Of a DNA stretch of 53,426 nucleotides, positions 17,922 to 26,614 are shown one piece after another. The notes below the pieces were generated by a model that was given only the letters and a program-made list of their open reading frames with translations, did no database searches and had not been told where the DNA came from. Location: positions 1-53,426 of the forward strand of contig JAQXTA010000069.1 in the NCBI GenBank assembly GCA_029219245.1, read 5' to 3'. The DNA is from Lachnospiraceae bacterium. GTDB lineage: Bacteria > Bacillota > Clostridia > Lachnospirales > Lachnospiraceae. The position numbers and the translations under genes are program-made. How positions within the stretch are numbered: the stretch's first letter is position 1; every line of letters begins with the position of its first letter.

Positions 17922-19286
17922 ATGGGGGATAGTATTGTGCCAAAAGTATCTATAGTAGTACCTGTGTATAACGTTGAAAAATATATAGTGCAATGTCTAG
18001 AAAGTCTAAGACAACAAACTTTTCATGATATTGAAATAATCTGTATTGATGATGGTTCAACAGACAAATCGGGAAGCATCTTGGATGAGTTCGCAGAGTT
18101 GGATGAGAGGTTCATAGTTGTACATAAAAAAAATACTGGATATGGTCATTCTGTAAATATGGGTATAAGTAAAGCAAAAGGCGATTATATTGGTATTGTT
18201 GAGAGCGATGATTTTGCCAAGACAGATATGATAGAAAACTTGTATAGTGCAGCACTGTTATCAGATGCAGATGTTATAAAAGGAAACTATGATTTCTATT
18301 TTGAAAAGAAGGAAGAACATTTGTGTTTTAATGAAATACTAAAAGAGTGTCCATATAATTTGGCTTTTAATGCATGTAATAATGCCAAAATATTTGAAGT
18401 GCCAGCGAGTGTATGGAGTGCATTATATAAGAAATCTTTTTTAAAAGAAAAAAATATTGCCTTTCTTGAAACGCCTGGGGCATCTTATCAAGATGTTTCA
18501 TTTTCGTTCAAGGTATTTATGTATGCAGCATCAATTTATTGTATACGCAAATCGGTATTAAATTATCGTTTTGACAATCCTGATTCATCAGTTCATAATC
18601 CAGGGAAAATATTCTGTATTTGTGATGAGTATAGAGAAATAGAAAATGTAATAGATACAATTACATTACAAGATAAAAAGAATCTATTTTATCAAGCATT
18701 GCAATTGGTTAAGTTTAGATCATATTTTTGGAATTTTAATCGGTTAGCTATACCCTACCAGTATCATTTCCTTACAAGATTTTCTGATGAATTTAGAATG
18801 CTATATGAGAAAGAAAAACTTGATTTATCTATGTGGAAACATGAAGATAAAGAAATATTAGTTATGGTTATCCAAAATAAAGAAGCATTTTTTGCTAAAT
18901 ATGCAAAGGAATATCACAATGCCGAATGGGAAAATGATTGTCTAATAAATGCTACATTTGAATTTAATGGATTAAACACTTCGATTGTGCAATTTGATAA
19001 TATTTATATTTATGGTGCTGGAGTTATAGGTTTGCAGACTTGGAACTTTTTGAAAAAAACTCGTCATAAATCGAAGATAAAAGGTTTTATTGTCAGTGAT
19101 GGTGAAAAATCAGAGGATAGAAAAGAAGGGTTGCCAATTAAGTGTTTGTCAGAAATAGAAGACAAAGATGCATTAGTATTAGTGGCAATTAAATATAATA
19201 ATAGGTTAAGTATTATTAAATTATTAATTGACAAAGGATTTACTAATATTTTAGCGATTACAGATAGAATGCGCAAGTGTATGTAA
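17922..19286 (+). CDS. GT2 glycosyltransferase with C-terminal PglD-like domain
   Basis: A 454-residue protein. VSIVVPVYNVEKYI, CIDDGSTDKSG and IVESDDFAKTDM mark the GT2 domain; the second acidic motif is ESDD, which is common in this group. A helical middle region of about 150 residues follows. The last 100 residues form a PglD-like unit: IYIYGAGVIGLQTW, FIVSDGEKSED, EGLPIKCLSEI. Only 3 bases separate it from the preceding GT2 gene, and the two share architecture, suggesting duplication and joint action. It is the last gene of the AT-rich cassette. Confidence 0.85.
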   Translation: MGDSIVPKVSIVVPVYNVEKYIVQCLESLRQQTFHDIEIICIDDGSTDKSGSILDEFAELDERFIVVHKKNTGYGHSVNMGISKAKGDYIGIVESDDFAKTDMIENLYSAALLSDADVIKGNYDFYFEKKEEHLCFNEILKECPYNLAFNACNNAKIFEVPASVWSALYKKSFLKEKNIAFLETPGASYQDVSFSFKVFMYAASIYCIRKSVLNYRFDNPDSSVHNPGKIFCICDEYREIENVIDTITLQDKKNLFYQALQLVKFRSYFWNFNRLAIPYQYHFLTRFSDEFRMLYEKEKLDLSMWKHEDKEILVMVIQNKEAFFAKYAKEYHNAEWENDCLINATFEFNGLNTSIVQFDNIYIYGAGVIGLQTWNFLKKTRHKSKIKGFIVSDGEKSEDRKEGLPIKCLSEIEDKDALVLVAIKYNNRLSIIKLLIDKGFTNILAITDRMRKCM

Positions 19287-19381
19287 AATTGATAGAAAAG
19301 AGATTGCATCATTGAGTTCAGCCTCAAGTGTAAGCTGGATAGTGTTGAATAGTGTCAAGATTTCTTCGAGGGGAAATAAAT

Positions 19382-21889
19382 ATGTTACGAACAGCAGTAA
19401 AAAAACAAATGATTTCATTATTGGATTCGATGTGTGAGAATCATCATGGAGGGGTCATAAAAAATCCGTATTTTTTTGAGGATAGCCAGCAGGCGGCGAT
19501 TACGATTGGGGAGACGATTGAGTGCAAGGTTCCTGAGAACAAGGATATCGTACCTCTTTTAGAAGAATATTGTGAAGTGTTATTTCAGTTAAGTCAGAGA
19601 GAAGAAATACAGGAAAGTGATATACAGCAGCTCGACACGTTGCTTTTTGCCGCTAAGGATAAGGTTATAAATCTTCAATCAGGTTATCAGGTAGCGTTTT
19701 TCCCATACAAGGCATCTATGTGGGACAGTTTGGAGAGTATATGGAAAGCATTTAGTAAGGATCAGCGTTGTGAATGTATAGTGGTTCCAATTCCTTATCG
19801 TGACTTTGATGCAAAGAATAATAAATGGAATTCCTGTTATGAATTATCTGATTTCCCGGAATATGTACCGGTACGCGATTATCAGAGCTACTCGATAGAA
19901 ACAGAGCAGCCGGATGTTGCCTTTATTCATAATCCTTATGATGATTACAACCGTGTCACTTGTGTGTATCCCCAGTTCTTTTCACGTGAAATTAAGAAGC
20001 ATGTAGGTAAGTTAGTATATGTGCCTTATTATATTACAACGGGCAATATTTCGCCGGAGCATTTATATGTGCCTGTATGTCAGAATATGGACTACATGAT
20101 AGCACAGTCTGAGAAGTTCAAGAGTGGCTGTGAGGGAATGAATTATTATGATAAAGTATTGCCTCTTGGTTCACCTAAGGCTGACCGTGTTATTAATATG
20201 TGCCATGATGGTGTAGAGATTCCGGAGGACTGGAGAACTGTGCTTGCTGGGAAAAAGTCAGTCATGCTTAACACTAGCATTTATTGTTTCCTAAATTATG
20301 GTGATATTTATTTTGATAAATTAAAGCATATCTTCCAGTGGTTCAAAAAGCGGGATGATGTGGTACTGATCTGGCGTCCCCATCCACTGTTGGAGAGTAC
20401 GGTAAAGTCAATGCGGCCTCAGCTGATGGAGAAGTATCAGGAGTTGCTTACATATTTTAATGATGAGCAGATTGGCATATGGGACAATACACCTGACATT
20501 ACTAGAACGATTGCAATCGTAGATGCATACATTGGTGAGGAGGTTAGTTCTGTCGTGATTCTGTTTGGTGTTGCAGGAAAACCGATTTTCATTTTGGACA
20601 ACACCTTTTTTAAATCCTGTGATGAGATGGAGAGAAGACGGGCATACCTTGGCAGAGTCGAGAAGATTTCCGGGAAGTATTATTGTACAAGCTTTTACAA
20701 TGGATTATATATTGTGGATGAAGAGTTTGAGAAAGTGGAGCTTGTGATGCAGTTTGACGGTCAGCCAAGATTTGTTTCACCCTATGGAAACTTCAAGGCA
20801 GTGCAGAATACGATATATCTGTCACCGAGCATTGCCAATATGCCGATAAGCTATCGGACAGATACGGGTGAATGCAAGGCTTTGAAGCCATCAGCCATCG
20901 ATGGTTTTTATGCCCTTTCACGTGTCGTATCATATGGAGAGAAAATCTATTATCTGCCTGCAGGTGATAGTGGGATTCTTGTATATAACCGCCGTGATAA
21001 GAGTTGGAAGGAACAGCAGGATTGTATACTGCATCTAAAGCAGAATGCATCTGTGGTGGGAGGAACGACCTGTAACTGCTGTGAAAATGGGCGTGAGTTA
21101 TGGATCACTGCAGAGTATACAAATCGTGTGATTTGTTACGACATGAAGAATGATACATACCAGATTTTTGCTTTGGGTGATGAGCATTATGGATTTTCGG
21201 GAATAGTTGCTGACAAGAAAAATGTCTGGTTGGCAGAAGTGCATACCGGAGACATTGTGCACTTGAATCGATGTGAAGGGAAGCTTAATAAGTATGCACT
21301 TCCTGATGATGCCATATCGTGGTGTCCGGAGAATGGCAGAAGGATGGTACTAGGTGAGTTGATCGACATGGGGAAATATCTGGTGGCAGCGCCTGTGTTT
21401 ACTGATACCATGATTCGGTTCAACAAAAAGGAAAAGAGCATTGATAGACTGATTCCAGAGTTCTGGGAGGGCGCATCAGAAAAGTACAATGGATACAATC
21501 CGAGAATTCATAGTGCATGCTGCTCTTTCAATAAGCTGGATGACAGTCATATCCAGGTACAGCGTACTTGGGATGGTGCGCTGGCTGTGGTGGACGTGAT
21601 GACAGGGGAATATACGCTTCATAATCCAGTATTTACAGAGAAAACGATGCACAAACTAACGGACGGTCAGGATGGATTTGAGAAGTTTCAAACATATTAT
21701 GCGTTCTGCCGTCGTGAGAGCCGCCTGTTCTCGTTTGAGGGCTTTATGGAGGATTTAGTCAATGACAGGCTTGAGGATGTGAAAAAGCGCCAAAAGACGG
21801 AGCTGGCATCGGTAGCGGCAAACCTTGATGGAACCTGTGGAGAGAAGGTCTATGAGTATATGATGAAGATTTTTGAAAATAATCAGTGA
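19382..21889 (+). CDS. TagF-like CDP-glycerol glycerophosphotransferase fused to a probable beta-propeller
   Basis: An 835-residue protein. Residues about 110-415 look like the GT-B catalytic part of CDP-glycerol glycerophosphotransferases: VAFFPYKASMWDSLESIW, FIHNPYD, VYVPYYITTG, VLPLGSPKADRV and VLIWRPHPLLE, the last holding the family's conserved RPHP. From about residue 430 come repeated strand sets with turns (GLYIVDEE, KIYYLPAGDSGILVYN, RELWITAEYTNRVICYD, NVWLAEVHTGDIVHL) spaced 40-55 residues apart, best read as a beta-propeller. ATG 19382 follows GAGGGGA by 8 bases. The downstream protein ends in a glycerol-3-phosphate cytidylyltransferase, so donor synthesis and transfer are adjacent. 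Confidence 0.72.
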   Translation: MLRTAVKKQMISLLDSMCENHHGGVIKNPYFFEDSQQAAITIGETIECKVPENKDIVPLLEEYCEVLFQLSQREEIQESDIQQLDTLLFAAKDKVINLQSGYQVAFFPYKASMWDSLESIWKAFSKDQRCECIVVPIPYRDFDAKNNKWNSCYELSDFPEYVPVRDYQSYSIETEQPDVAFIHNPYDDYNRVTCVYPQFFSREIKKHVGKLVYVPYYITTGNISPEHLYVPVCQNMDYMIAQSEKFKSGCEGMNYYDKVLPLGSPKADRVINMCHDGVEIPEDWRTVLAGKKSVMLNTSIYCFLNYGDIYFDKLKHIFQWFKKRDDVVLIWRPHPLLESTVKSMRPQLMEKYQELLTYFNDEQIGIWDNTPDITRTIAIVDAYIGEEVSSVVILFGVAGKPIFILDNTFFKSCDEMERRRAYLGRVEKISGKYYCTSFYNGLYIVDEEFEKVELVMQFDGQPRFVSPYGNFKAVQNTIYLSPSIANMPISYRTDTGECKALKPSAIDGFYALSRVVSYGEKIYYLPAGDSGILVYNRRDKSWKEQQDCILHLKQNASVVGGTTCNCCENGRELWITAEYTNRVICYDMKNDTYQIFALGDEHYGFSGIVADKKNVWLAEVHTGDIVHLNRCEGKLNKYALPDDAISWCPENGRRMVLGELIDMGKYLVAAPVFTDTMIRFNKKEKSIDRLIPEFWEGASEKYNGYNPRIHSACCSFNKLDDSHIQVQRTWDGALAVVDVMTGEYTLHNPVFTEKTMHKLTDGQDGFEKFQTYYAFCRRESRLFSFEGFMEDLVNDRLEDVKKRQKTELASVAANLDGTCGEKVYEYMMKIFENNQ

Positions 21890-21898
21890 AGGGGATTC

Positions 21899-24112
21899 AT
21901 GATGACAGCAGAGAAAATTACTAGAGAACTTCCAAAGGGATTACTGGGGTGGTATTCTTTTAAGGATAATAGCAGGGTGTTGTATCTGACCGATGCAACG
22001 GACAAGCTTAAGGATTTATTTGTGGAAAAAGGATTGGAGGTTGTCTGTGCCCATTCGGCTGAAGAAATATCGGAAGCCCGGAAATTTGATTATGTGGTGG
22101 CAATTGGTGTGTTGGAACGATGTAAATGTCCGGTAGCAATGTTGGAGCAGTGGCGGTCGCTACTAAAGGAAGATGGCGTGTTACTACTCGGTGTGGATAA
22201 CCGTCTGGGACTACGGTACTTTTGCGGAGACAGGGATCAGTTTACAGAGCGCAATTTTGATAGTATTGAGCACTATAGAAGGATACTTCCACAGGATCGT
22301 GATGCATTAGATGGGCAGGCGTATGCAAAGTATGAAATTGAGAGCATGCTTGCAGAAGCGGGAATTCGTCAGCATAAGTCTTACGCGGTGCTGCCGAACC
22401 TTGATTTTCCACAGATGATTTTTGCTGAAAATTATTTACCGGAAGAGGAGCTTTCGATTCGCTATTTTCCGATGTACCATTATCCAGAGTCGGTTTTTCT
22501 TGAGGAAGAGTTTTTGTATACAGATATCATTCAAAATGGAATGTTTCATGCGATGGCGAATGCGTATCTGATCGAGTGCCCTATGTGTGGCGCTTGTGAG
22601 CAGGTAAGACATGTGACGATTTCGCTTGACAGGGGCAGGGAGAATGCATTATACACAGTGATTCGCGAGGATGATAAGGTTGAGAAACGTGCTGCCTATG
22701 AGGAGGGTATGCGAAAAATGCAGGTGCTTGAGGAGAACACGAGGTATCTTTATAAGCATGGTCTGTCAGTCGTTCAGGGGCATCTGGAAAAGGGGGCATA
22801 TGTAATGCCTTATGTGAAGGGAGTTTCTGCGGTTACATATTTTCGTGAATTGTTAAAGGTGGATAAGGAGAAATTCATTCGTGAGGTAGACAGATTCAGG
22901 GAAATGATCTTGCAGTCTTCCAAGCATGTCTCTGAGGAGAACGGTGTTGTTATTTTAGAGCGTGGGTATCTTGACTTGGTTCCGTTGAATTGTTTTTACA
23001 TAGATGGAAATTTTGTATTTTATGATCAGGAGTTCTATCAGGAGAATTATCCGGCAAATGCCATTATTCAGCGTATGATAGATATTATCTATGTTGTAGG
23101 ACTTGAGATGGAGGCGATTCTTCCCAGAGAGTTTTTCATCAAAAGATATCAGCTTGAGGAGCGTTTGGATGAGTGGCGTCAGATGGGATGGGAGTTTACA
23201 TCAGAGCTGCGCAACCAGCGGGAACTACGAGTGTTTAATGAACGCTACCAGAGAAACTATGAGACGGTGAACACGAACCGTCAGCGCATGAATTATTCTG
23301 CTACGGGGTATCAGCATTTGTTTGTGGATATTTTCCAAAATACGGAGAATAAAAAGCTGATTGTTTTTGGCTCCGGAACTTTTGCAAAGAAGTTTTTAGC
23401 TTTATATAAGGAGGAACATCCTGTATATGCGATTATTGATAATAATGCACAGAAGTGGGGCCAGACATTAGAAGGGATTCGGATAGAGTCTCCCCAGATT
23501 CTGTGCGAAGCTGATGCCGGTCAGTACAAGGTAATAATTTGTATTAAAAACTATATTGCTGTCATGAAACAGTTACAGAAAATGGGAATTAAGAATATCG
23601 GTATTTACGATACCAACATGGAGTACCCTAGGAATACTGTGCATAGAGCTGTTCAGAAGGAGGAGTCAGTAGCAGCACCTAAGAAATATCATATCGGATA
23701 TATTGCCGGTGTGTTCGACCTTTTCCATGTGGGGCATTTAAATATGTTTAAACGTGCAAAAGAGCAGTGTGATTACCTGATTGTCGGTGTGGTAACGGAT
23801 GAAGGTGTTCGCAGGAATAAGAAGACGGAGCCTTTTATTCCGTTCAATGAGCGTATTGAGATGGTTCGTTCCTGTCGTTACGTGGACGAGGCAGTTGAGA
23901 TACCTTTAAATTATTGTGGAACACGGGATGCATACCGCTTGTATCATTTTGACTGCCAGTTTTCAGGAAGTGACTATATTGATAATCCTGACTGGCTGGC
24001 AGAAAAAGAATTTCTTGAAAAGCAGGGGGCAGAATTAGTTTTCTTTCCGTACACGGAGAGTACAAGTTCTACGAAGATTAAATCTATGATTAACCAAAAG
24101 CTGCTTTCGTAA
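21899..24112 (+). CDS. Four-part protein: methyltransferase-like, kinase-like, PglD-like and glycerol-3-phosphate cytidylyltransferase domains
   Basis: A 737-residue protein. Residues 1-170 resemble a SAM methyltransferase (FDYVVAIGVLERC, KEDGVLLLGVDNRLGLRYF), but the usual G-x-G-x-G loop is not visible. Residues about 235-430 recall an aminoglycoside/choline-kinase fold: DLVPLNCFYIDG then FVFYDQEF, in place of D-x-x-x-x-N and D-x-E. Residues about 480-570 are PglD-like (LIVFGSGTFAKKF, IIDNNAQKWG, GIRIESPQIL). Residues about 600-737 are a TagD-type cytidylyltransferase: GVFDLFHVGHLNMFKRA with HxGH, and STSSTKIK near the end. Only the last part is assigned with confidence; it would make CDP-glycerol from CTP and glycerol 3-phosphate. 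Confidence 0.72.
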   Translation: MMTAEKITRELPKGLLGWYSFKDNSRVLYLTDATDKLKDLFVEKGLEVVCAHSAEEISEARKFDYVVAIGVLERCKCPVAMLEQWRSLLKEDGVLLLGVDNRLGLRYFCGDRDQFTERNFDSIEHYRRILPQDRDALDGQAYAKYEIESMLAEAGIRQHKSYAVLPNLDFPQMIFAENYLPEEELSIRYFPMYHYPESVFLEEEFLYTDIIQNGMFHAMANAYLIECPMCGACEQVRHVTISLDRGRENALYTVIREDDKVEKRAAYEEGMRKMQVLEENTRYLYKHGLSVVQGHLEKGAYVMPYVKGVSAVTYFRELLKVDKEKFIREVDRFREMILQSSKHVSEENGVVILERGYLDLVPLNCFYIDGNFVFYDQEFYQENYPANAIIQRMIDIIYVVGLEMEAILPREFFIKRYQLEERLDEWRQMGWEFTSELRNQRELRVFNERYQRNYETVNTNRQRMNYSATGYQHLFVDIFQNTENKKLIVFGSGTFAKKFLALYKEEHPVYAIIDNNAQKWGQTLEGIRIESPQILCEADAGQYKVIICIKNYIAVMKQLQKMGIKNIGIYDTNMEYPRNTVHRAVQKEESVAAPKKYHIGYIAGVFDLFHVGHLNMFKRAKEQCDYLIVGVVTDEGVRRNKKTEPFIPFNERIEMVRSCRYVDEAVEIPLNYCGTRDAYRLYHFDCQFSGSDYIDNPDWLAEKEFLEKQGAELVFFPYTESTSSTKIKSMINQKLLS

Positions 24113-24122
24113 GGAAATGATT

Positions 24123-24203
24123 ATGAAATGTATCGGGATATGTACGCAGGCAATCGTGTGCATTCCGATTGAAAGTCCTGGGTGTCTGAAAAAGGGTGAC
24201 TGA
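24123..24203 (+). CDS. Possible 26-residue cysteine-containing peptide or gene remnant
   Basis: ATG 24123 follows AAGGAAATG and reads MKCIGICTQAIVCIPIESPG and six more residues to TGA. It sits between the cytidylyltransferase fusion and the first isomerase-like gene. Four cysteines in 26 residues are unusual. It matches no family I know. It could be a short leader peptide, a remnant of a lost gene, or chance. Confidence 0.2.
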   Translation: MKCIGICTQAIVCIPIESPGCLKKGD

Positions 24204-24282
24204 GTAATTAATGCAGAAGCATTTTAGAAAGAGATTGCAGAAGAGATGTTTTGCATCAAAATTTTTAAAGGCGGGTGACAAA

Positions 24283-25557
24283 ATGGAACTGATCTGTTCA
24301 GCAATGGGAGTTTGTACTCCGGAGCGTCCGGGGCAGGGAATAGCGGATATCTCAAATGCCGGATTCAAGGCCACATCTCTGGACATTGGCATGTATTGTT
24401 CTGGTTATGAGTTAGAGCATCATGGAGGGGAAATGAATGGATTTGACAAAAGGGATAAAAATCCAATTATAGAAAATCCTTCGGAAATGAGTAGCTGCTT
24501 TGAGGCAATGCTTGCACAGTGCGAGAAGAAGGGGCTGCATACTTTGATTGCAAGGGCACCTTTTTTATTGGAAAATACAAAAAGAACTGATTTAAACGAG
24601 CTGCTTTTTCAACTTAGTGAGGAAAGTATTAGATTTTGCGGAGACGCTAGTTGTAAAGCGATTATTGTTCAGCCCATGTTTGCAGGGATAGCACCGGAGG
24701 ATGAGTGGAAGGTAAATTGTGATTATTACCTGCGGTTAGCGGAGACGGCTCGTGAAAATAATATCATGATTTTGCTGGAAAATCAGTGTCGCAATATTAA
24801 TGGACATTTGATAAGAGGAATCTGTTCTGATGGGACGATTGCTGCTAAATGGATTGATGAATTGAATGATAGAGCAGGGGAACAACGCTTTGGCTTTTGT
24901 ATGAATGTAGGGACATGTAGCCTCTGCGGACAGAATATGGATGAATTTGCGGCTACAATTGGACAGCGTATGAAGGCAGTAGTCTTGCGAGATTGCGATG
25001 GGCATGAAGCAGCTGGCTTGTTGCCATTTACCTGTTCATATGGGAGACAGTCGCGGACGGATTGGCTGAGTCTGATTCGGGGATTGAGAAAGTTGGGATT
25101 TGACGGTTATCTTGTCCTGGAGATGGCAGATACTGTAGCAGCTTTTTCGCCGTTGTTGCGTCCACAACTGATGGCACTTGCAAAGGTGGTTATGGAGTAT
25201 TTTAGATTTCAGATTGAGATTGAGAGTGTGTTGCGCAAATATCGGCATATTGTCCTTTTTGGCGCGGGAAATATGTGCCGTAATTATATGAAATATTATG
25301 GAGAAGAATATCCACCATTATTTACTTGTGATAATAATAAAAGTTTATGGGGAACTAAAATTGGAGAAGTCGAAGTAAAAAATCCGGAGGAATTGAGAAA
25401 TATTCCTAAGGATTGTGCTATTTTTCTGTGTAATGTATATTACAGGGAAATTGAGGAGCAGCTTCGCAATATGGGAATTTTAAATCCGATTGAGTATTTT
25501 AATGATGAGTATCTGCCGTATCCCAGCTTTGAAGAGATAGATGCAGGAGGAAAATAG
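24283..25557 (+). CDS. Sugar phosphate isomerase/epimerase-like TIM barrel with C-terminal PglD-like domain
   Basis: A 424-residue protein. The first 310 residues look like the xylose-isomerase-like AP-endonuclease-2 barrel: GIADISNAGFKATSLDIG, MILLENQCRNINGHLIRG with the strand-end glutamate, FGFCMNVG and VVLRDCDGHEA with putative metal ligands, and GYLVLEM. The last 100 residues are PglD-like: HIVLFGAGNMCRNYM, CDNNKSLWG, EVEVKNPEEL. ATG 24283 is chosen over ATG 24211 because MELICSAMGVC aligns with the start of the downstream paralogue. The substrate is unknown. Its stop is 2 bases before the next gene. Confidence 0.7.
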   Translation: MELICSAMGVCTPERPGQGIADISNAGFKATSLDIGMYCSGYELEHHGGEMNGFDKRDKNPIIENPSEMSSCFEAMLAQCEKKGLHTLIARAPFLLENTKRTDLNELLFQLSEESIRFCGDASCKAIIVQPMFAGIAPEDEWKVNCDYYLRLAETARENNIMILLENQCRNINGHLIRGICSDGTIAAKWIDELNDRAGEQRFGFCMNVGTCSLCGQNMDEFAATIGQRMKAVVLRDCDGHEAAGLLPFTCSYGRQSRTDWLSLIRGLRKLGFDGYLVLEMADTVAAFSPLLRPQLMALAKVVMEYFRFQIEIESVLRKYRHIVLFGAGNMCRNYMKYYGEEYPPLFTCDNNKSLWGTKIGEVEVKNPEELRNIPKDCAIFLCNVYYREIEEQLRNMGILNPIEYFNDEYLPYPSFEEIDAGGK

Positions 25558-25559
25558 AA

Positions 25560-26498
25560 ATGTTGCAGATTGGTGTACAAACCAAGAACGTTGTAAATGA
25601 TAGGGAACCGGATAAGGGATTTGCCATATTAAAAAAAGCAGGATTTGCATGTGCGGATTTCAGTTTGAATGGTTATCTATTGAATTCCAGTATCTACAAG
25701 GCAGAGCGAAATGATTTTTTTAACCGGACGGTTTCTGAATTGGAAGATTTTTTTCGACCTCATAAACAAGGTGCTAAGATGGCGGGAATTGTTATCAATC
25801 AGATGCATATGCCGTATCCGATTTATGTGCCTAACGGAAACAAAGAACTGAATGCTTATCTTTGGAATGAAGTGGCACCCAAAAGTATGCAAATTTGTTC
25901 TTTTCTAGAGTGCCCCCATATGGTAATCCATGGATTTAAACTGGCAAGATTGCTTGGCTCTGAGGAAGTAGAATGGCAGCAGACAGAAAAATTTCTGGAT
26001 TTTCTTGCACCAATGGCAAAAGAAATGGGGATTACTTTGTGTATTGAAAATTTATATGAAAGTATAGTTGGTCATCTTGTGGAAGGACCCTGCTGCAATG
26101 TCCATAAAGTGGTAGAACGGATTGACCGGTTTAATACCAGATATGGGGCAGAGGTCTTAGGCTTCTGCTTTGATACAGGTCATGCGAATCTGGTGGGACT
26201 GGATATGGAGAAGTTCATTACAACATTAGGTCACAGACTGAAGATACTCCATATTCATGACAATGATGGGATTGGGGATTTACATCAGATACCGTATACC
26301 TTTACCAAAACGCGGGAAAACAAAGCATCAACCGATTGGGATGGTTTTCTCAGGGGATTGAAAACGATAAAATATAATGGTGTACTAAGTTTTGAAACGG
26401 CGCCGGTATTATCAGCATTTCCAGAGGCGATGAAAGAAGATGTGCTTCGATTTATTGCAAGTATTGGAGAACATTTTGCAAAAATTGTAGATTTTTAG
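25560..26498 (+). CDS. Sugar phosphate isomerase/epimerase-like TIM barrel protein
   Basis: A 312-residue paralogue of the preceding barrel without the extra domain. ITLCIENLYES, FCFDTGHANLVG and ILHIHDNDGIGDLHQIPYT carry Glu, Asp/His and His/Asp positions typical of the metal site in the AP-endonuclease-2 superfamily. TDWDGFLRGL and GVLSFET near the end also fit. The metal ligands look better kept here than in its neighbour (CFDTGHAN against CMNVGTCS), so this copy may be the active isomerase. AGGAGG inside the end of the previous gene serves as ribosome binding site, indicating coupling. Confidence 0.8.
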   Translation: MLQIGVQTKNVVNDREPDKGFAILKKAGFACADFSLNGYLLNSSIYKAERNDFFNRTVSELEDFFRPHKQGAKMAGIVINQMHMPYPIYVPNGNKELNAYLWNEVAPKSMQICSFLECPHMVIHGFKLARLLGSEEVEWQQTEKFLDFLAPMAKEMGITLCIENLYESIVGHLVEGPCCNVHKVVERIDRFNTRYGAEVLGFCFDTGHANLVGLDMEKFITTLGHRLKILHIHDNDGIGDLHQIPYTFTKTRENKASTDWDGFLRGLKTIKYNGVLSFETAPVLSAFPEAMKEDVLRFIASIGEHFAKIVDF

Positions 26499-26614
26499 GA
26501 AAATTTAGTGATTGAAGAAAAGCTGTCAGTGCCATAAAATTTTATTTAGAAGCAGATATAAAATAGAACACAGATAATAAGTCTGCAATAAATAAACGAA
26601 GGAGAAACGATGCT

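Noticed and set aside
24211-24282. Longer N-terminus for the first isomerase-like protein
   Set aside because: The extra 24 residues are basic, unlike the family, and the paralogue downstream starts at the position matching ATG 24283.
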